Source: a bacterium (GTDB lineage Bacteria > UBA10199 > 2-02-FULL-44-16 > JAAZCA01). From it: a DNA stretch of 45,458 nucleotides. The notes beneath the pieces were generated by a model. The model saw only the letters and a list, made by a program, of their open reading frames with translations, was not told where the DNA came from and made no database searches. Of the stretch, positions 32,222 through 39,682 are shown piece after piece (the stretch's first letter is position 1; each line of letters begins with the position of its first letter). The stretch is from assembly GCA_041648665.1 (NCBI GenBank), contig JBAZOP010000018.1, positions 1 through 45,458 of the forward strand. Reading direction: 5' to 3'. The position numbers and the translations under genes are program-made.

Positions 32222-32896
32222 CTACTTTGCCGGCGTCGCCGGCGGCCTAGTCTCCGGCCACTGTACCCCTGCCGCCGCCTCGATCACGAATACCTGATCG
32301 GTGCTCTTGCCGTCCGGCGAGTTGGTGCAGACGGCTACCACGCCGATGCCAAAGCGGACGCATCTAAACCCATAGCCCCGCGTCCACACCTCAAACGGCG
32401 TAGAGGTAGCCCACTCGCGTAAGTGCGTGTAGCCGATCTGCCAGGCGCGCTCCTTTTCCATGCTCGCCAGGGATAGCCCCTTCGCCGGCCAGGGCTGGGC
32501 CATACTTGCGTCGTAGATAGCGCGTCGTAGCGCATCATAGTCCTGGGCTGTGCCCAGCGCCTTGTCGCGCCAGAACCAGCGCGGCGACTGCGCGTACTCC
32601 GGCGAGGTAGCCGCAACCGCCGCCACAAACACGCCCCCGCTTCCCTCGCCCAGTGGCGTAGGCAGCGGCACGGTGGGCAACACGATCGGCAAGCCCGTGG
32701 GCACGACGACGGGCTTATCCCAGGGGTGGGGCGTGGCCGTCACCGTGGGCGCGCCGTGCGCAGACTGCGGCGTGGGGCAGGGTGGGCACGGTGGTGTAGT
32801 GCGGCACGTGTAAAAGCCGAGGATGAATAGCATCACCCCCGCGAAAGCAAAACACCACAGCCAGAGATGATCACGCGCCCAGGCCCTTAGTGTCAT
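32222..32896 (-). CDS. Membrane-anchored or exported unknown protein
   Basis: 224 residues from ATG 32896 (ATGA overlap). One N-terminal hydrophobic helix (WLWCFAFAGVMLFILGFYTC), then a Pro/Thr-rich linker and a soluble C-terminal domain of about 120 residues with aromatic and Cys residues (VWTRGYGFRCVRFGIGVVAV). It may sit in the cell envelope; superinfection exclusion is one possibility, without direct support. Confidence 0.6.
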   Translation of the reverse strand: MTLRAWARDHLWLWCFAFAGVMLFILGFYTCRTTPPCPPCPTPQSAHGAPTVTATPHPWDKPVVVPTGLPIVLPTVPLPTPLGEGSGGVFVAAVAATSPEYAQSPRWFWRDKALGTAQDYDALRRAIYDASMAQPWPAKGLSLASMEKERAWQIGYTHLREWATSTPFEVWTRGYGFRCVRFGIGVVAVCTNSPDGKSTDQVFVIEAAAGVQWPETRPPATPAK

Positions 32897-33042
32897 CGCC
32901 CCACCTCCTCGCACGTGCACACCCGCGTCGGTGTCGCGCAGGGCAGCCCCTCGACGCAGCCGCCGCGTATATCCACCACGCCCCATGCCAGGGCCACAAC
33001 AACCAGGATAACCAGGATGATGATGTACTCCCTTGTGCTCAT
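32893..33042 (-). CDS. Small membrane protein
   Basis: 49 residues, MSTREYIIILVILVVVALAW is a single membrane helix, followed by a Cys-containing tail (GGCVEGLPC, VCTCEEVGR). Overlaps both neighbours by four bases. Likely pairs with the exported protein downstream. Confidence 0.65.
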   Translation of the reverse strand: MSTREYIIILVILVVVALAWGVVDIRGGCVEGLPCATPTRVCTCEEVGR

Positions 33043-33263
33043 AGCTGCGCCTCCTCTCCCGCCCGCTCGTTCCAGCGGCGCAGGGCCTCGGCTTCAGCCC
33101 ACGTCCTGTTATGCGCTTTCATCTCTCGCCAAAAGACACGAGGCCCTCTCGCCCCGCATTCGGGCCGACAGCACTCTACAAAAAACTGTCTGCGAACGTC
33201 ATTGATAAATGTGTCCGGGAACCCACAGAACGGGCACGGCTTGGGCGTCGCGTTGTCGGTCAT
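33039..33263 (-). CDS. Lar-like restriction alleviation protein
   Basis: 74 residues. KPCPFCGFPD at the start, VECCRPECGARGPRVFW in the middle and EALRRWNERA at the end make the Lar/Com-type zinc-ribbon pattern (Lar_restr_allev family). In Rac prophage, Lar relieves type I restriction; many phage relatives have unproven roles. It fits with the modification genes elsewhere in the genome. Confidence 0.75.
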   Translation of the reverse strand: MTDNATPKPCPFCGFPDTFINDVRRQFFVECCRPECGARGPRVFWREMKAHNRTWAEAEALRRWNERAGEEAQL

Positions 33264-33862
33264 GCGCTCACCGCCTTTCCGCGCATCGCATTATCCCGCA
33301 ACCAGGCCAGGCATTGATGCAAGTCGTCAGACGAGGGCACGCCCAGCGCGTCAACTGTAGCACGCACCTCCTCCACAAGCGCCTGGTACGCGCTCTCCGC
33401 GTTGCGCAGGCGCGCCGTCTTTGCCTCGCCGTCGGCGGTGACACGGGCAAGCTCGGCGCGCTCTGAAAACCGTGCCAGCGATATTCTGGTGCACTTTTCC
33501 ACACAAGCCTCAAGCCGCGCCTTCGTCGCCTCGTGCGCGGTTTGCTCTTTGCCCCACGCCTCATCAAGCGCGCTAGCCTGCAGGTGGGCCTTAACGTAAT
33601 CGCCTCCTACCATGCGCCGCTCTTGGCGTTCCCATTCAAGAGCCGCCCGCGTCGCCTCGTGCGCGGCGCGCTCCGCAGCCAAATCTGCCTCGCACTTTGC
33701 CAGCGCGCTATCGCTATCCATCTGCGCGTACTCGATGTGATAGAGGCGGCGCAACTCTGCGTCAAGATCAACGGGGCCTTCAACCCCATACAGGATTGCC
33801 ATCATAATGCCCTGCACACGCCGCTCGATCTCGGTGTCCCTCTCCGTGTCCGTATCACTCAT
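33260..33862 (-). CDS. Coiled-coil protein
   Basis: 200 residues from ATG 33862 (ATGA overlap). Nearly all helical, with a long Ala/Glu/Arg coiled coil (ALAKCEADLAAERAAHEATR) and an end typical of phage coiled-coil proteins (VEEVRATVDALGVPSSDDLH). Possibly structural or regulatory; no known function. Confidence 0.6.
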   Translation of the reverse strand: MSDTDTERDTEIERRVQGIMMAILYGVEGPVDLDAELRRLYHIEYAQMDSDSALAKCEADLAAERAAHEATRAALEWERQERRMVGGDYVKAHLQASALDEAWGKEQTAHEATKARLEACVEKCTRISLARFSERAELARVTADGEAKTARLRNAESAYQALVEEVRATVDALGVPSSDDLHQCLAWLRDNAMRGKAVSA

Positions 33863-33963
33863 CCTTTTCCTCCCTTTGTTCCGCCCCTCACCAATGCTAC
33901 AAAAAGCACCACCCCGATCAGCCACGGCAAGGCCACCGCGATAACCCAGCCCCACCAGGCCAT
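33859..33963 (-). CDS. Small membrane protein
   Basis: 34 residues; MAWWGWVIAVALPWLIGVVL and a short basic tail. One membrane helix. GGAGG five bases before ATG 33963; ATGA overlap with the coiled-coil gene. Too short for the usual ORF cut-offs. Confidence 0.6.
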   Translation of the reverse strand: MAWWGWVIAVALPWLIGVVLFVALVRGGTKGGKG

Positions 33964-33972
33964 GGATGCCTC

Positions 33973-34146
33973 CTATTCCACTGTCGCGCCCCGAATGAGC
34001 GCACCCAGATAGCCCAGGAGCATACTCACAAAAAGCAGCGGATTCGCGCTGATAAAGGCGCGCCCCGCCTCCGTGTTATAGGCTATCCACACCAGGGACA
34101 GATTGACGCCGAACACGATCCACAGAAAGTGACGTAACCACCTCAT
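33973..34146 (-). CDS. Small two-helix membrane protein
   Basis: 57 residues. MRWLRHFLWIVFGVNLSLVW and PLLFVSMLLGYLGALIRGAT are two hydrophobic helices, holin-like in size though far from the lysis genes. AAGGGGGG lies before ATG 34146. First in a series of small membrane proteins on this stretch. Confidence 0.6.
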   Translation of the reverse strand: MRWLRHFLWIVFGVNLSLVWIAYNTEAGRAFISANPLLFVSMLLGYLGALIRGATVE

Positions 34147-34192
34147 AGACGCGCCCCCCTTTCCAGAATCTCATAGCGCCCTGCCCCGCCGT

Positions 34193-34276
34193 CTAGAGGC
34201 ACCACACCGCGTCGTCACGCACGGCGTAGAGCGTGGGGCGGTGGGCGGAATCGAACCCCCAAACGGTGGTCGTCAC
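34193..34276 (-). CDS. Possible 27-residue protein
   Basis: From GTG 34276: MTTTVWGFDSAHRPTLYAVR then DDAVWCL, a natural-looking sequence. The same DNA contains GGTTCGATTCC, which resembles a tRNA T-arm. A weak AGG lies upstream. Support is compositional only. Confidence 0.35.
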   Translation of the reverse strand: MTTTVWGFDSAHRPTLYAVRDDAVWCL

Positions 34277-34617
34277 TACCTAGGCCTGGGCACCGCGCGC
34301 TGCGAGTTTCGTGCCCTCACCGCCCATATCGGGGCGGGTTCGCATCCCCCGATGTCCCCCGCCCCATGTCCTGTTCTTGGGGCGCTTGCGCGCCTGGCGA
34401 TTTCGTCCGTTTGCCCGCTGCCGGGCCAGGCGTTGCGGGCCACGTGCTTGGCTCCCCTGGGTGTCCCCAGGGCCGCTATGTCAGCGCCGTTGTATTTAGG
34501 GTACGTATGTTCGGAGCCGGGGAGCCATACTCCCCTGTGAGCCTTTGGCAAGGCGGCGACGGTTATGCGATTGTTCGCGCCGGAACCACCGGCGGCGGTT
34601 GCAACGGCGATGGACAC
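34277..34617 (-). ncRNA. Stem-rich region without a convincing gene (candidate structured RNA)
   Basis: 341 bases between two leftward genes. It holds many short helices: a 7-bp stem with a 4-base loop at 34455-34472; a 5-bp stem at 34381-34394 with a GCAA tetraloop on the minus strand; GCCCGC/GCGGGC at 34413-34440; and ATCGGGG/CCCCGAT at about 34328-34353. A GGGGCGG/CCGCCCC pair (34235-34241 with 34359-34365) extends into the next gap. Open frames on both strands exist (113 codons minus from a GTG right after the previous stop, 99 and 85 plus), but their Pro/Arg/Gly/Ala composition looks non-coding. A real 113-codon gene is the main alternative. Confidence 0.4.
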
Positions 34618-34935
34618 CTATAGGCAGAGCGCCGCACGAAGGTACAGGACGGCGCGGCCATCTTCTATCATCTCACGGGTAAAAAAGAGCGTCCGAAAGT
34701 TGCGCAGCACGGCGAGGTTGTTTTTCTCGCAGTCACGGGTGATCCCTCCCCCCGTACTGTGCCCGCCCTTTCGCCAGATACCGCCCTGCACCTCATAGAG
34801 GATGCGCGCATCCAGGTAGGCCCCATCCCAGCGGTATTGTCTGCCCGGCACGGCCCGGTACTCTGTCACCGGCTCCGGCAGCCCGGCGGCGCGGATTTGT
34901 AGCAGCAGCGCAGCCTCTAGCTCAGAAGGCGTCAT
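34618..34935 (-). CDS. PD-(D/E)XK-like small endonuclease
   Basis: 105 residues from ATG 34935 (ATGA). The core reads YRWDGAYLDARILYEVQGGI, fitting D-x(n)-E-V-x-G of Vsr/DUF559-like nucleases, followed by W..GGHSTGGGITRDCEKNN and LRNFRTLFFTREMI. Proteins of this layout (E-V-Q/E-G, G-H-T-R-G...D-K.N) are common beside phage replication genes and may resolve or trim DNA. Catalytic activity is inferred. Confidence 0.72.
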   Translation of the reverse strand: MTPSELEAALLLQIRAAGLPEPVTEYRAVPGRQYRWDGAYLDARILYEVQGGIWRKGGHSTGGGITRDCEKNNLAVLRNFRTLFFTREMIEDGRAVLYLRAALCL

Positions 34936-35156
34936 CCTCTCACCTCCGGCATAAGCCGCGCGTGCTCTCGCAACCACTCCTCAGCCATCGCAAACGCGGC
35001 GGCGCAGTAAATCTCATAGGTCGTGGTGGGAGGCTGTCCATTCCATACCCACTCGCGCGTGCGTTCCCACACCGCGCCGCGCTTGAACCCCGCTTCATAG
35101 GCCGCGCGTAGGGCCGCCTCAAGCTCAGCCCCGCGCTCCTTGCCGTCGTCGGTCAT
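34932..35156 (-). CDS. Unknown helical protein
   Basis: 74 residues with the ATG at 35156 overlapping the helicase stop (TGATG). Helical, with ELEAALRAAYEAGFKRGAVW and CAAAFAMAEEWLREHARLMP. No family recognised. The longer frame upstream is a shadow of the helicase gene. Confidence 0.65.
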   Translation of the reverse strand: MTDDGKERGAELEAALRAAYEAGFKRGAVWERTREWVWNGQPPTTTYEIYCAAAFAMAEEWLREHARLMPEVRG

Positions 35157-36520
35157 CACTCCTCCCAGTTCCGCAGCGTGTAATGCCCCGCGATGTGGGC
35201 GATGGTTGTTTCGCCGGTTTGCCCCTGCGTGTTTTTCGCTACCACCGCCGTGAGCAGTTGCCGTGAACCGCGCGCTAGGATGCCCTCGTTGGGGTTCTTG
35301 CGGTGCAGGATCACCACCTGGTTGGCCTTTTCCTCCAGCTCGCCGGTGTTGCGAATATCCTCCGCTGTCGGCGGTTCGTTGCGATTGCCGAACGCGCTCT
35401 TGCGCACCTGGCTTCCCAGCACCATCGGCAGGCCCGTCACCTCCGCGCACGTTTTTAGCGTTTCCACCACCCCGCCCCAGAGCTGCGCACTGTTGAGACC
35501 GGCCTTGTTGGTTTCTGGCAGCATGACCTTTTGCAGATAGTCCACCACGACCAAGCCCAGCCCTAGCTCGGCGTGGAGGCGCTGTACGTCCGCGACGATC
35601 CAGTCTGCGCCCTTGCCGGGGCAATGCACGTAGGTCATGTTGGCGAACCATCCCCGCGTGCGGTCTATGGCCGCGTCCACCTCCGGGCCGTGGTAGCCGT
35701 TGCGCAGCTCGTACAGCGACACCCCGCTGTGCCGACAGATCATGCGGTCGAGCATGTCCTGCCCCTGCTGTTCGAGGTGGTAGTAGGCGACGCGGTGGCC
35801 GTGCATGGCGTTGTACTCCGCTAGTTGCTCGCAATACATCGTTTTGCCCACGCTGGATCGCGCGACGATGGCGTGTAGCTTGCCCGGCGCTATGTCGCCT
35901 AGCATGGCGTCCAGGTTGGCCAGGCCCGTTTTCACCTGCGCGTGTGGATTGTTGGCCAGATCCTCCTCGCGCCGCTGTTGGTTAACCAGGTACTCGGTAA
36001 GCACCTCATCCGAGCCGTAAATGTGCGAGCGCGTGCCCACCGTTTTGACCGCCCCCGCAAACACCCGCCCCGCCTCAGCATAGAGCGAGGCGATCTCGCC
36101 CTCGTGGTTGTAGGCCAGCCCGGTGATTTCCGCGCAAGCGCGAATCAGCTCGCGTTGCCGCGCCGCGTCTCGCACCATCCCCGCGTAGTGCGCCACGTGA
36201 ATCGCCGTGGGCGTCTTTTCGATGGTGGCCGTGAGTATCGCGCTTCCCCCCACGTGCTCCAGGATGGTGCGCCCATCCCCATTGCGACGCGCTGCCAGCG
36301 CGTCGGCCACCGTCACGATGTCCACCGGCCTCAGCGACATGGCCAGCTCTTGCATCACCTCGTACACCACGCCCCAGGCGGGGCTGTAGAAATCCGAGGG
36401 CTGCAACCCTACCTCGCGCGCGCGCAGGATAGCGTCGTGATCAATCAGGCACGAGCCAATCACGGCTTCCTCTGCCTCAATGCTATGCGGTTCATGGCGA
36501 TCCGCTGCTGCTCGTGCCAT
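35156..36520 (-). CDS. dnaB: Replicative DNA helicase (DnaB-like)
   Basis: 454 residues. The N-terminal domain (PHSIEAEEAVIGSCLIDHDA, EHVGGSAILTATIEKTPTAI) is that of DnaB. The ATPase has Walker A ARSSVGKT (usual ARPSMGKT), Walker B LGLVVVDYLQ, and the arginine-finger end region VVAKNTQGQTG. It unwinds DNA at the fork, loaded by the initiator encoded just upstream. The start is uncertain: ATG 36520 lies inside the end of the initiator gene and ATG 36559 is also open. Confidence 0.9.
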   Translation of the reverse strand: MARAAADRHEPHSIEAEEAVIGSCLIDHDAILRAREVGLQPSDFYSPAWGVVYEVMQELAMSLRPVDIVTVADALAARRNGDGRTILEHVGGSAILTATIEKTPTAIHVAHYAGMVRDAARQRELIRACAEITGLAYNHEGEIASLYAEAGRVFAGAVKTVGTRSHIYGSDEVLTEYLVNQQRREEDLANNPHAQVKTGLANLDAMLGDIAPGKLHAIVARSSVGKTMYCEQLAEYNAMHGHRVAYYHLEQQGQDMLDRMICRHSGVSLYELRNGYHGPEVDAAIDRTRGWFANMTYVHCPGKGADWIVADVQRLHAELGLGLVVVDYLQKVMLPETNKAGLNSAQLWGGVVETLKTCAEVTGLPMVLGSQVRKSAFGNRNEPPTAEDIRNTGELEEKANQVVILHRKNPNEGILARGSRQLLTAVVAKNTQGQTGETTIAHIAGHYTLRNWEE

Positions 36521-37379
36521 TGCTGATGACAACCCTTTCGCGCTTGCCGGTGAACACATCCGTTTCCCAGCCTACAATCGGTTCGCTCGCTTTCGGCGGC
36601 GGCTTCTCCGCCGCTGGCAGCGGCCCGTTGCGTTTGCCCGGCATCCGCCCCTCGCGCTTGCAGTTCTCGCACACTTTTTTCACGTAGGGCAATGACGCCC
36701 CTGCTTTGGAGGCCACCGCCTCATCCAGCGCGGCCATCACCAGGGCCATCCCGAAGGTGTCCGCCAGTTCACCCCACTGCTCAGCGAGGCGCGGATTCAG
36801 CAATACCCCGGCATGTTCAATCGCCGCGAAAAGGGGGCCGGTGTTCTCGCTTGCGCCAGTGATCCGGTTTTCGTTTTCGCGCGCGAGCGCTGTAGTAGTC
36901 TCAGTAAGGTTAAGGTTAAGGTTAAGGTTAGGGGCGTCCACAGTGGGGGGTAAGGTGGCCTCTCCACCTGGACTATCCACCTGGGGTTTCCAGTTGGATT
37001 CTTGGTAGACGCCCTTGATGGTAGCCCTCACGCGGTCAGTCCAGTTGTCAGGCGCAGCCCACTTGGATGGGCGCGCCCATTGCAGGGGCTGGTGCTCCCA
37101 CCAGTTGCGCAGTTGCACCAGCCTCTTGCCCTCTTTGGCGTAGCGGACGATCTTGGCGTCTGTGGCGAACCCAGCGAGAACGCGCTCGATGTCCGAGCAG
37201 GGGATGTCTTTGTAGGGGAAGAGCGCGGCGCGAATGAGCGCGGGATTGTCCAGCAATCGCCCCTGGTCATCGGCACAGCGAGCGAATAGCCCTATCCACA
37301 CCTGTTGGTCGAAAAAGTCGAGCTGTCCATACCATTCATCGGCAAAGATGTTGCTGTCAATCCTGCGCCCCTCAGCCAT
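36492..37379 (-). CDS. Replication initiator / replisome organiser
   Basis: 295 residues. The N-terminal 120 residues (SNIFADEWYGQLDFFDQQVW, LLDNPALIRAALFPYKDI, RLVQLRNWWEHQPLQWARPS) match the winged-helix domain of phage replisome organisers. A linker with NLNLNLNL follows, encoded by the hexamer repeat. The C-terminal AALDEAVASKAGASLPYVKK looks like the DnaD-like helicase-loading end. It would bind the origin and bring in the DnaB-like helicase encoded next. Confidence 0.8.
   Translation of the reverse strand: MAEGRRIDSNIFADEWYGQLDFFDQQVWIGLFARCADDQGRLLDNPALIRAALFPYKDIPCSDIERVLAGFATDAKIVRYAKEGKRLVQLRNWWEHQPLQWARPSKWAAPDNWTDRVRATIKGVYQESNWKPQVDSPGGEATLPPTVDAPNLNLNLNLTETTTALARENENRITGASENTGPLFAAIEHAGVLLNPRLAEQWGELADTFGMALVMAALDEAVASKAGASLPYVKKVCENCKREGRMPGKRNGPLPAAEKPPPKASEPIVGWETDVFTGKRERVVISNGTSSSGSP
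36905..36930. repeat. Four tandem TAAGGT hexamers in the initiator gene
   Basis: TAAGGT repeated four times plus TA, in the linker part of the initiator gene, encoding alternating Asn-Leu. Phage origins often lie inside the initiator gene as short direct repeats, so this is a candidate origin (iteron-like) element. It could also be only a coding linker repeat. Confidence 0.75.
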
Positions 37380-37382
37380 TGG

Positions 37383-37577
37383 CTACACCCCCAGGTACTT
37401 GTCTAGCTCAGCGACGGCCCGCTCGTACTCACTGCGATCCCGGCGCATCCCCACACGCTTGTAGATCAGCGCCTTGCCCTTGGCGTAGCGCACCATGCGC
37501 TGGGCGTCGTTCGCCGTGGGCATAACGCCGTTTGCCGCGAAAAGCTCTTGCCAACTCAGATACTTGCCCACACGCAT
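37383..37577 (-). CDS. Unknown small protein
   Basis: 64 residues, MRVGKYLSWQELFAANGVMP then RMVRYAKGKALIYKRVGMRR. Basic and helical, with a YERAVAELDKYL end. Three bases before the initiator gene. Possibly DNA-binding; no family recognised. Confidence 0.6.
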   Translation of the reverse strand: MRVGKYLSWQELFAANGVMPTANDAQRMVRYAKGKALIYKRVGMRRDRSEYERAVAELDKYLGV

Positions 37578-37587
37578 GGTGCTCCTT

Positions 37588-37836
37588 TCAGAACGGCGCT
37601 GGATAGGCGGGAACCGGCGTGGCCACGTACTTGGCGTAGAGGAAGCGCGCCGTGCGCATCAACTCGTACTCGTCCTGTCCCTCGGCCACGGCGACGCGAT
37701 ACTGGTAGGCGGCCTCGGTGGATACGCGCAGGCGATCATGACAGAGTAGGCACGTCTGCGGCTCGCCGTCCTCGTCCAGATACTCGGATACCATCCCCGA
37801 TGCGCAGCGGGGGCACGGGCGCATGGTGTTGCTCAT
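37588..37836 (-). CDS. Zinc-finger protein
   Basis: 82 residues. RPCPRCASGMV and TCLLCHDRL supply four cysteines for one zinc. The C-terminal half is helical with aromatic residues. ATGA overlap with the annealing protein gene upstream. Role probably in recombination or replication by position only. Confidence 0.65.
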   Translation of the reverse strand: MSNTMRPCPRCASGMVSEYLDEDGEPQTCLLCHDRLRVSTEAAYQYRVAVAEGQDEYELMRTARFLYAKYVATPVPAYPAPF

Positions 37837-38603
37837 TTCGCCGCCTCCTGGCCCTGGGTGGTGCGCTTGCGGTCAGCGATGTCCGTGGCACGCTGCATGG
37901 CCTCAATGGGGCCATAGGTCGCCAACTCGAACTTGTCGGCGTCAATGCCGTCGAGCATCTGCTCTTTGTCCAGCAGCAGCATCTCGCAGTGCGCCCTGTA
38001 CCCTTCCACGTTGATGTACTTGTCACCCTCTTTGGTCTTCCACGCCTTCACCGCTTCCGGCGTGGCCTTGTTGCTGCGCGACTTGGGCGGTTCTACTACC
38101 TCGCCGGTCTCCGTAACCGTCACGGTGTGCGCCGTGGGGATGGTCTCAATTTCCGATTCGTCCAACATGCCCAGCCCCACGATGCTCAGGGTCACGCGCC
38201 GCTTCGCTTTGGTTTCCGCTTTCATCAACGCATTGGCAAGAGAATCGCCCTTGAGGTTGCCCGTGCACACCGCGCCGATAGATTCGTCCTGGCGTCCACC
38301 CGGCAATACCGCTTTGGCCGTGACGACATAGAGGTCGTCCACCTTTTCGCGGGCGGTGATGCTGACGTTGACGTTATGCACGCGCCGCAGTTGGTCGGTG
38401 CAGTTCTTGTAGGCGTAGAGCACGAGCTTGCCGTTGAGTTGGATGTACCCAAAAGGCTGCGTGAGTGGGTTGAGGCCCATACTCTGGCAGACGGCCACAT
38501 AGTGCTCGACGCGCTGTGCCGGGTTAAGGCCGGCGAGATCGCCGCCGATGATCACCTTTTCCAGCGAAGAGGAAACCGAAACGGGGATAACCTGACTCTC
38601 CAT
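37833..38603 (-). CDS. Single-strand annealing protein (RecT/Bet-like)
   Basis: 256 residues. The core AQRVEHYVAVCQSMGLNPLT-Q-PFGYIQLNGKLVLYA, then NCTDQLRRVHNVNVSI and NALMKAETKAKRRVTLSIVG, is the pattern of phage annealing proteins of the RecT/Redbeta group, which pair complementary single strands in phage recombination. ATG 38603 with AAGGAG before it is chosen over the more distant in-frame start. The zinc protein and initiator follow. The precise family needs a profile search. Confidence 0.7.
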   Translation of the reverse strand: MESQVIPVSVSSSLEKVIIGGDLAGLNPAQRVEHYVAVCQSMGLNPLTQPFGYIQLNGKLVLYAYKNCTDQLRRVHNVNVSITAREKVDDLYVVTAKAVLPGGRQDESIGAVCTGNLKGDSLANALMKAETKAKRRVTLSIVGLGMLDESEIETIPTAHTVTVTETGEVVEPPKSRSNKATPEAVKAWKTKEGDKYINVEGYRAHCEMLLLDKEQMLDGIDADKFELATYGPIEAMQRATDIADRKRTTQGQEAAK

Positions 38604-38662
38604 TGACACTCCTTCCCTTTCATGGTACAATGGGGCGTGATCTTTCGCGCCCCTTTCGTGGT

Positions 38663-38694
38663 GGCGCTCTGCTAGTCCCACCTAGCAGAGCGCC
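38663..38694. other. Perfect 13-bp hairpin between genes
   Basis: GGCGCTCTGCTAG (38663-38675) is complementary to 38682-38694 with a TCCCAC loop. It lies in the 96-base gap before the annealing protein gene. No T-run follows on either strand, so it is not a standard terminator. It may attenuate, protect or process the transcript, or bind a protein. Confidence 0.7.
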
Positions 38695-38699
38695 CTTCG

Positions 38700-38876
38700 T
38701 TATGCCGTTACCGTCTCGTAATGCTCCATCGCCTTGCTAATGGCCTTGCCCACCAGGTCGGCGGCCCGCTCATTGAGCATGATTTGCGGCTGATTCTCCA
38801 AGTCCTGCACGCGCTTTTCCAAGCTTGCCACCTTCGCTTGCAACCTTTCGATCGTCTCGTACAAATCGTCGTTCAT
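38700..38876 (-). CDS. Small coiled-coil protein
   Basis: 58 residues: MNDDLYETIERLQAKVASLE and KRVQDLENQPQIMLNERAAD form a leucine-zipper-like coil with a helical end. Start ATG 38876 follows the stop of the membrane peptide gene closely. Not seen at common ORF length limits. Confidence 0.6.
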   Translation of the reverse strand: MNDDLYETIERLQAKVASLEKRVQDLENQPQIMLNERAADLVGKAISKAMEHYETVTA

Positions 38877-38880
38877 CTCT

Positions 38881-38997
38881 CTAGCCTCCTATGATCCTGC
38901 CCATCAGGTCGGCGAACAGTTCCGGTGCCACGGCCACGATGCTACAGAGAATCAGCAGCACGATCATCCACCAGCGCGGCAGTTCTACCTCGTCCAT
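38881..38997 (-). CDS. Small membrane protein
   Basis: 38 residues, MDEVELPRWWMIVLLILCSI then VAVAPELFADLMGRIIGG. One membrane helix. Begins one base after the stop of the previous membrane peptide, so translation is coupled. Confidence 0.6.
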   Translation of the reverse strand: MDEVELPRWWMIVLLILCSIVAVAPELFADLMGRIIGG

Positions 38998-38998
38998 C

Positions 38999-39124
38999 TC
39001 ACCACCCCGCCTTGATCAGCACCCCTACCAGGAACAGCGCCAGAGCCACCGCCCCCACGGTCATCGCCACCACCTCCGCCCATTCCGGGGGGCCGGCGCG
39101 CCGAGAGATGTCACGCAGTTTCAT
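38999..39124 (-). CDS. Small membrane protein
   Basis: 41 residues. The basic start MKLRDISRRAGPPEWAEVVA is followed by a hydrophobic helix TVGAVALALFLVGVLIKAGW. Its ATG lies inside the end of the preceding gene. Paired with the next peptide, it might form a small envelope complex. Confidence 0.6.
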   Translation of the reverse strand: MKLRDISRRAGPPEWAEVVAMTVGAVALALFLVGVLIKAGW

Positions 39125-39410
39125 GGTCGTTCCCCTTGCTCTCTGCTAGCGCCTTCGCAATGGCCTTTCTGCCGCCACTCCCCATGCCGGGTACAAGTAC
39201 TTCCTCGACTACAACCATGCCCATGAATGCGCGCCACTCTGTATAGTTCCAGTAGTGGATGACGAATGGGCTAAAGGTGTCCCGTGCCGCGTAGCAAGTT
39301 AGCCGATAGATACGCGCCTGGTGAGGCGTCAGTGGCTCAGGAAACAAGTGCGTAAAGTGGATATAGAAGGCCAGGGCTGCGGATGATGCGTCCCACTCCT
39401 CTTTGGTCAT
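39111..39410 (-). CDS. Unknown protein
   Basis: 99 residues from ATG 39410 with AAGGAGGAAAG in front. Aromatic-rich helical sequence (LAFYIHFTHLFPEPLTPHQA, FSPFVIHYWNYTEWRAFMGM). No family recognised. Its ATG overlaps the TGA of the reading frame that I propose as a frameshifted gene upstream. Confidence 0.65.
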   Translation of the reverse strand: MTKEEWDASSAALAFYIHFTHLFPEPLTPHQARIYRLTCYAARDTFSPFVIHYWNYTEWRAFMGMVVVEEVLVPGMGSGGRKAIAKALAESKGNDHETA

Positions 39411-39626
39411 CTTTCCTCCTTGTGTCGGTACGGATATGCCGTCAGCGCGCCCGCGCTGCGCTGGCATTCTCTGGCGTTGGCTCTGGCTCGCTCCAGGTGC
39501 TCGCGGGCTGGCCCTGGCAGCGGGTAGCGCAGTGCATCGTCAATGGCTGCGCAACAGAGACCGGCGTAACTGGCGGGCAGCTCGTAGAGACTGAGCTGCC
39601 TATCGTCCCTTGTGTGCCATGCTCAT
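39407..39626 (-). pseudogene. Small gene interrupted by a frameshift
   Basis: After GGGGAGGTG, an ATG at 39626 or 39620 starts a frame that stops after M-A-H-K-G-R (TAG 39602-39600). In the +1 frame the following 65 codons read like a normal protein (RQLSLYELPASYAGLCCAAI, DDALRYPLPGPAREHLERAR) and end in an ATGA junction with the next gene, the layout typical of this operon, but they have no start codon. So either a base was lost or gained here, or +1 frameshifting at CGA-TAG joins them. The alternative 82-codon frame (39442-39690) becomes Ser/Thr/Pro/Ala-rich and looks non-coding in its second half. Confidence 0.6.
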
Positions 39627-39682
39627 CACCTCCCCTCAACAGCATCCGCCACGCGGCAACCAGGGCGGCGTGCGTCGGTGTG

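Noticed and set aside
34236..34325. tRNA gene on the minus strand (GGTTCGATTCC T-loop, GGGCGGTG/CACCGCCC ends)
   Set aside because: The 90-base span has an acceptor-like stem and T-loop, but the T stem has a mismatch, no D-loop GG, and no fitting anticodon arm. The T-loop is also part of a plausible small coding frame.
34240..34620. tmRNA
   Set aside because: Length and a T-arm-like end fit, but no matching 5' acceptor and no tag frame with a stop after a resume codon were found.
38663..38694. Rho-independent terminator
   Set aside because: Perfect stem but no T-run on either side.
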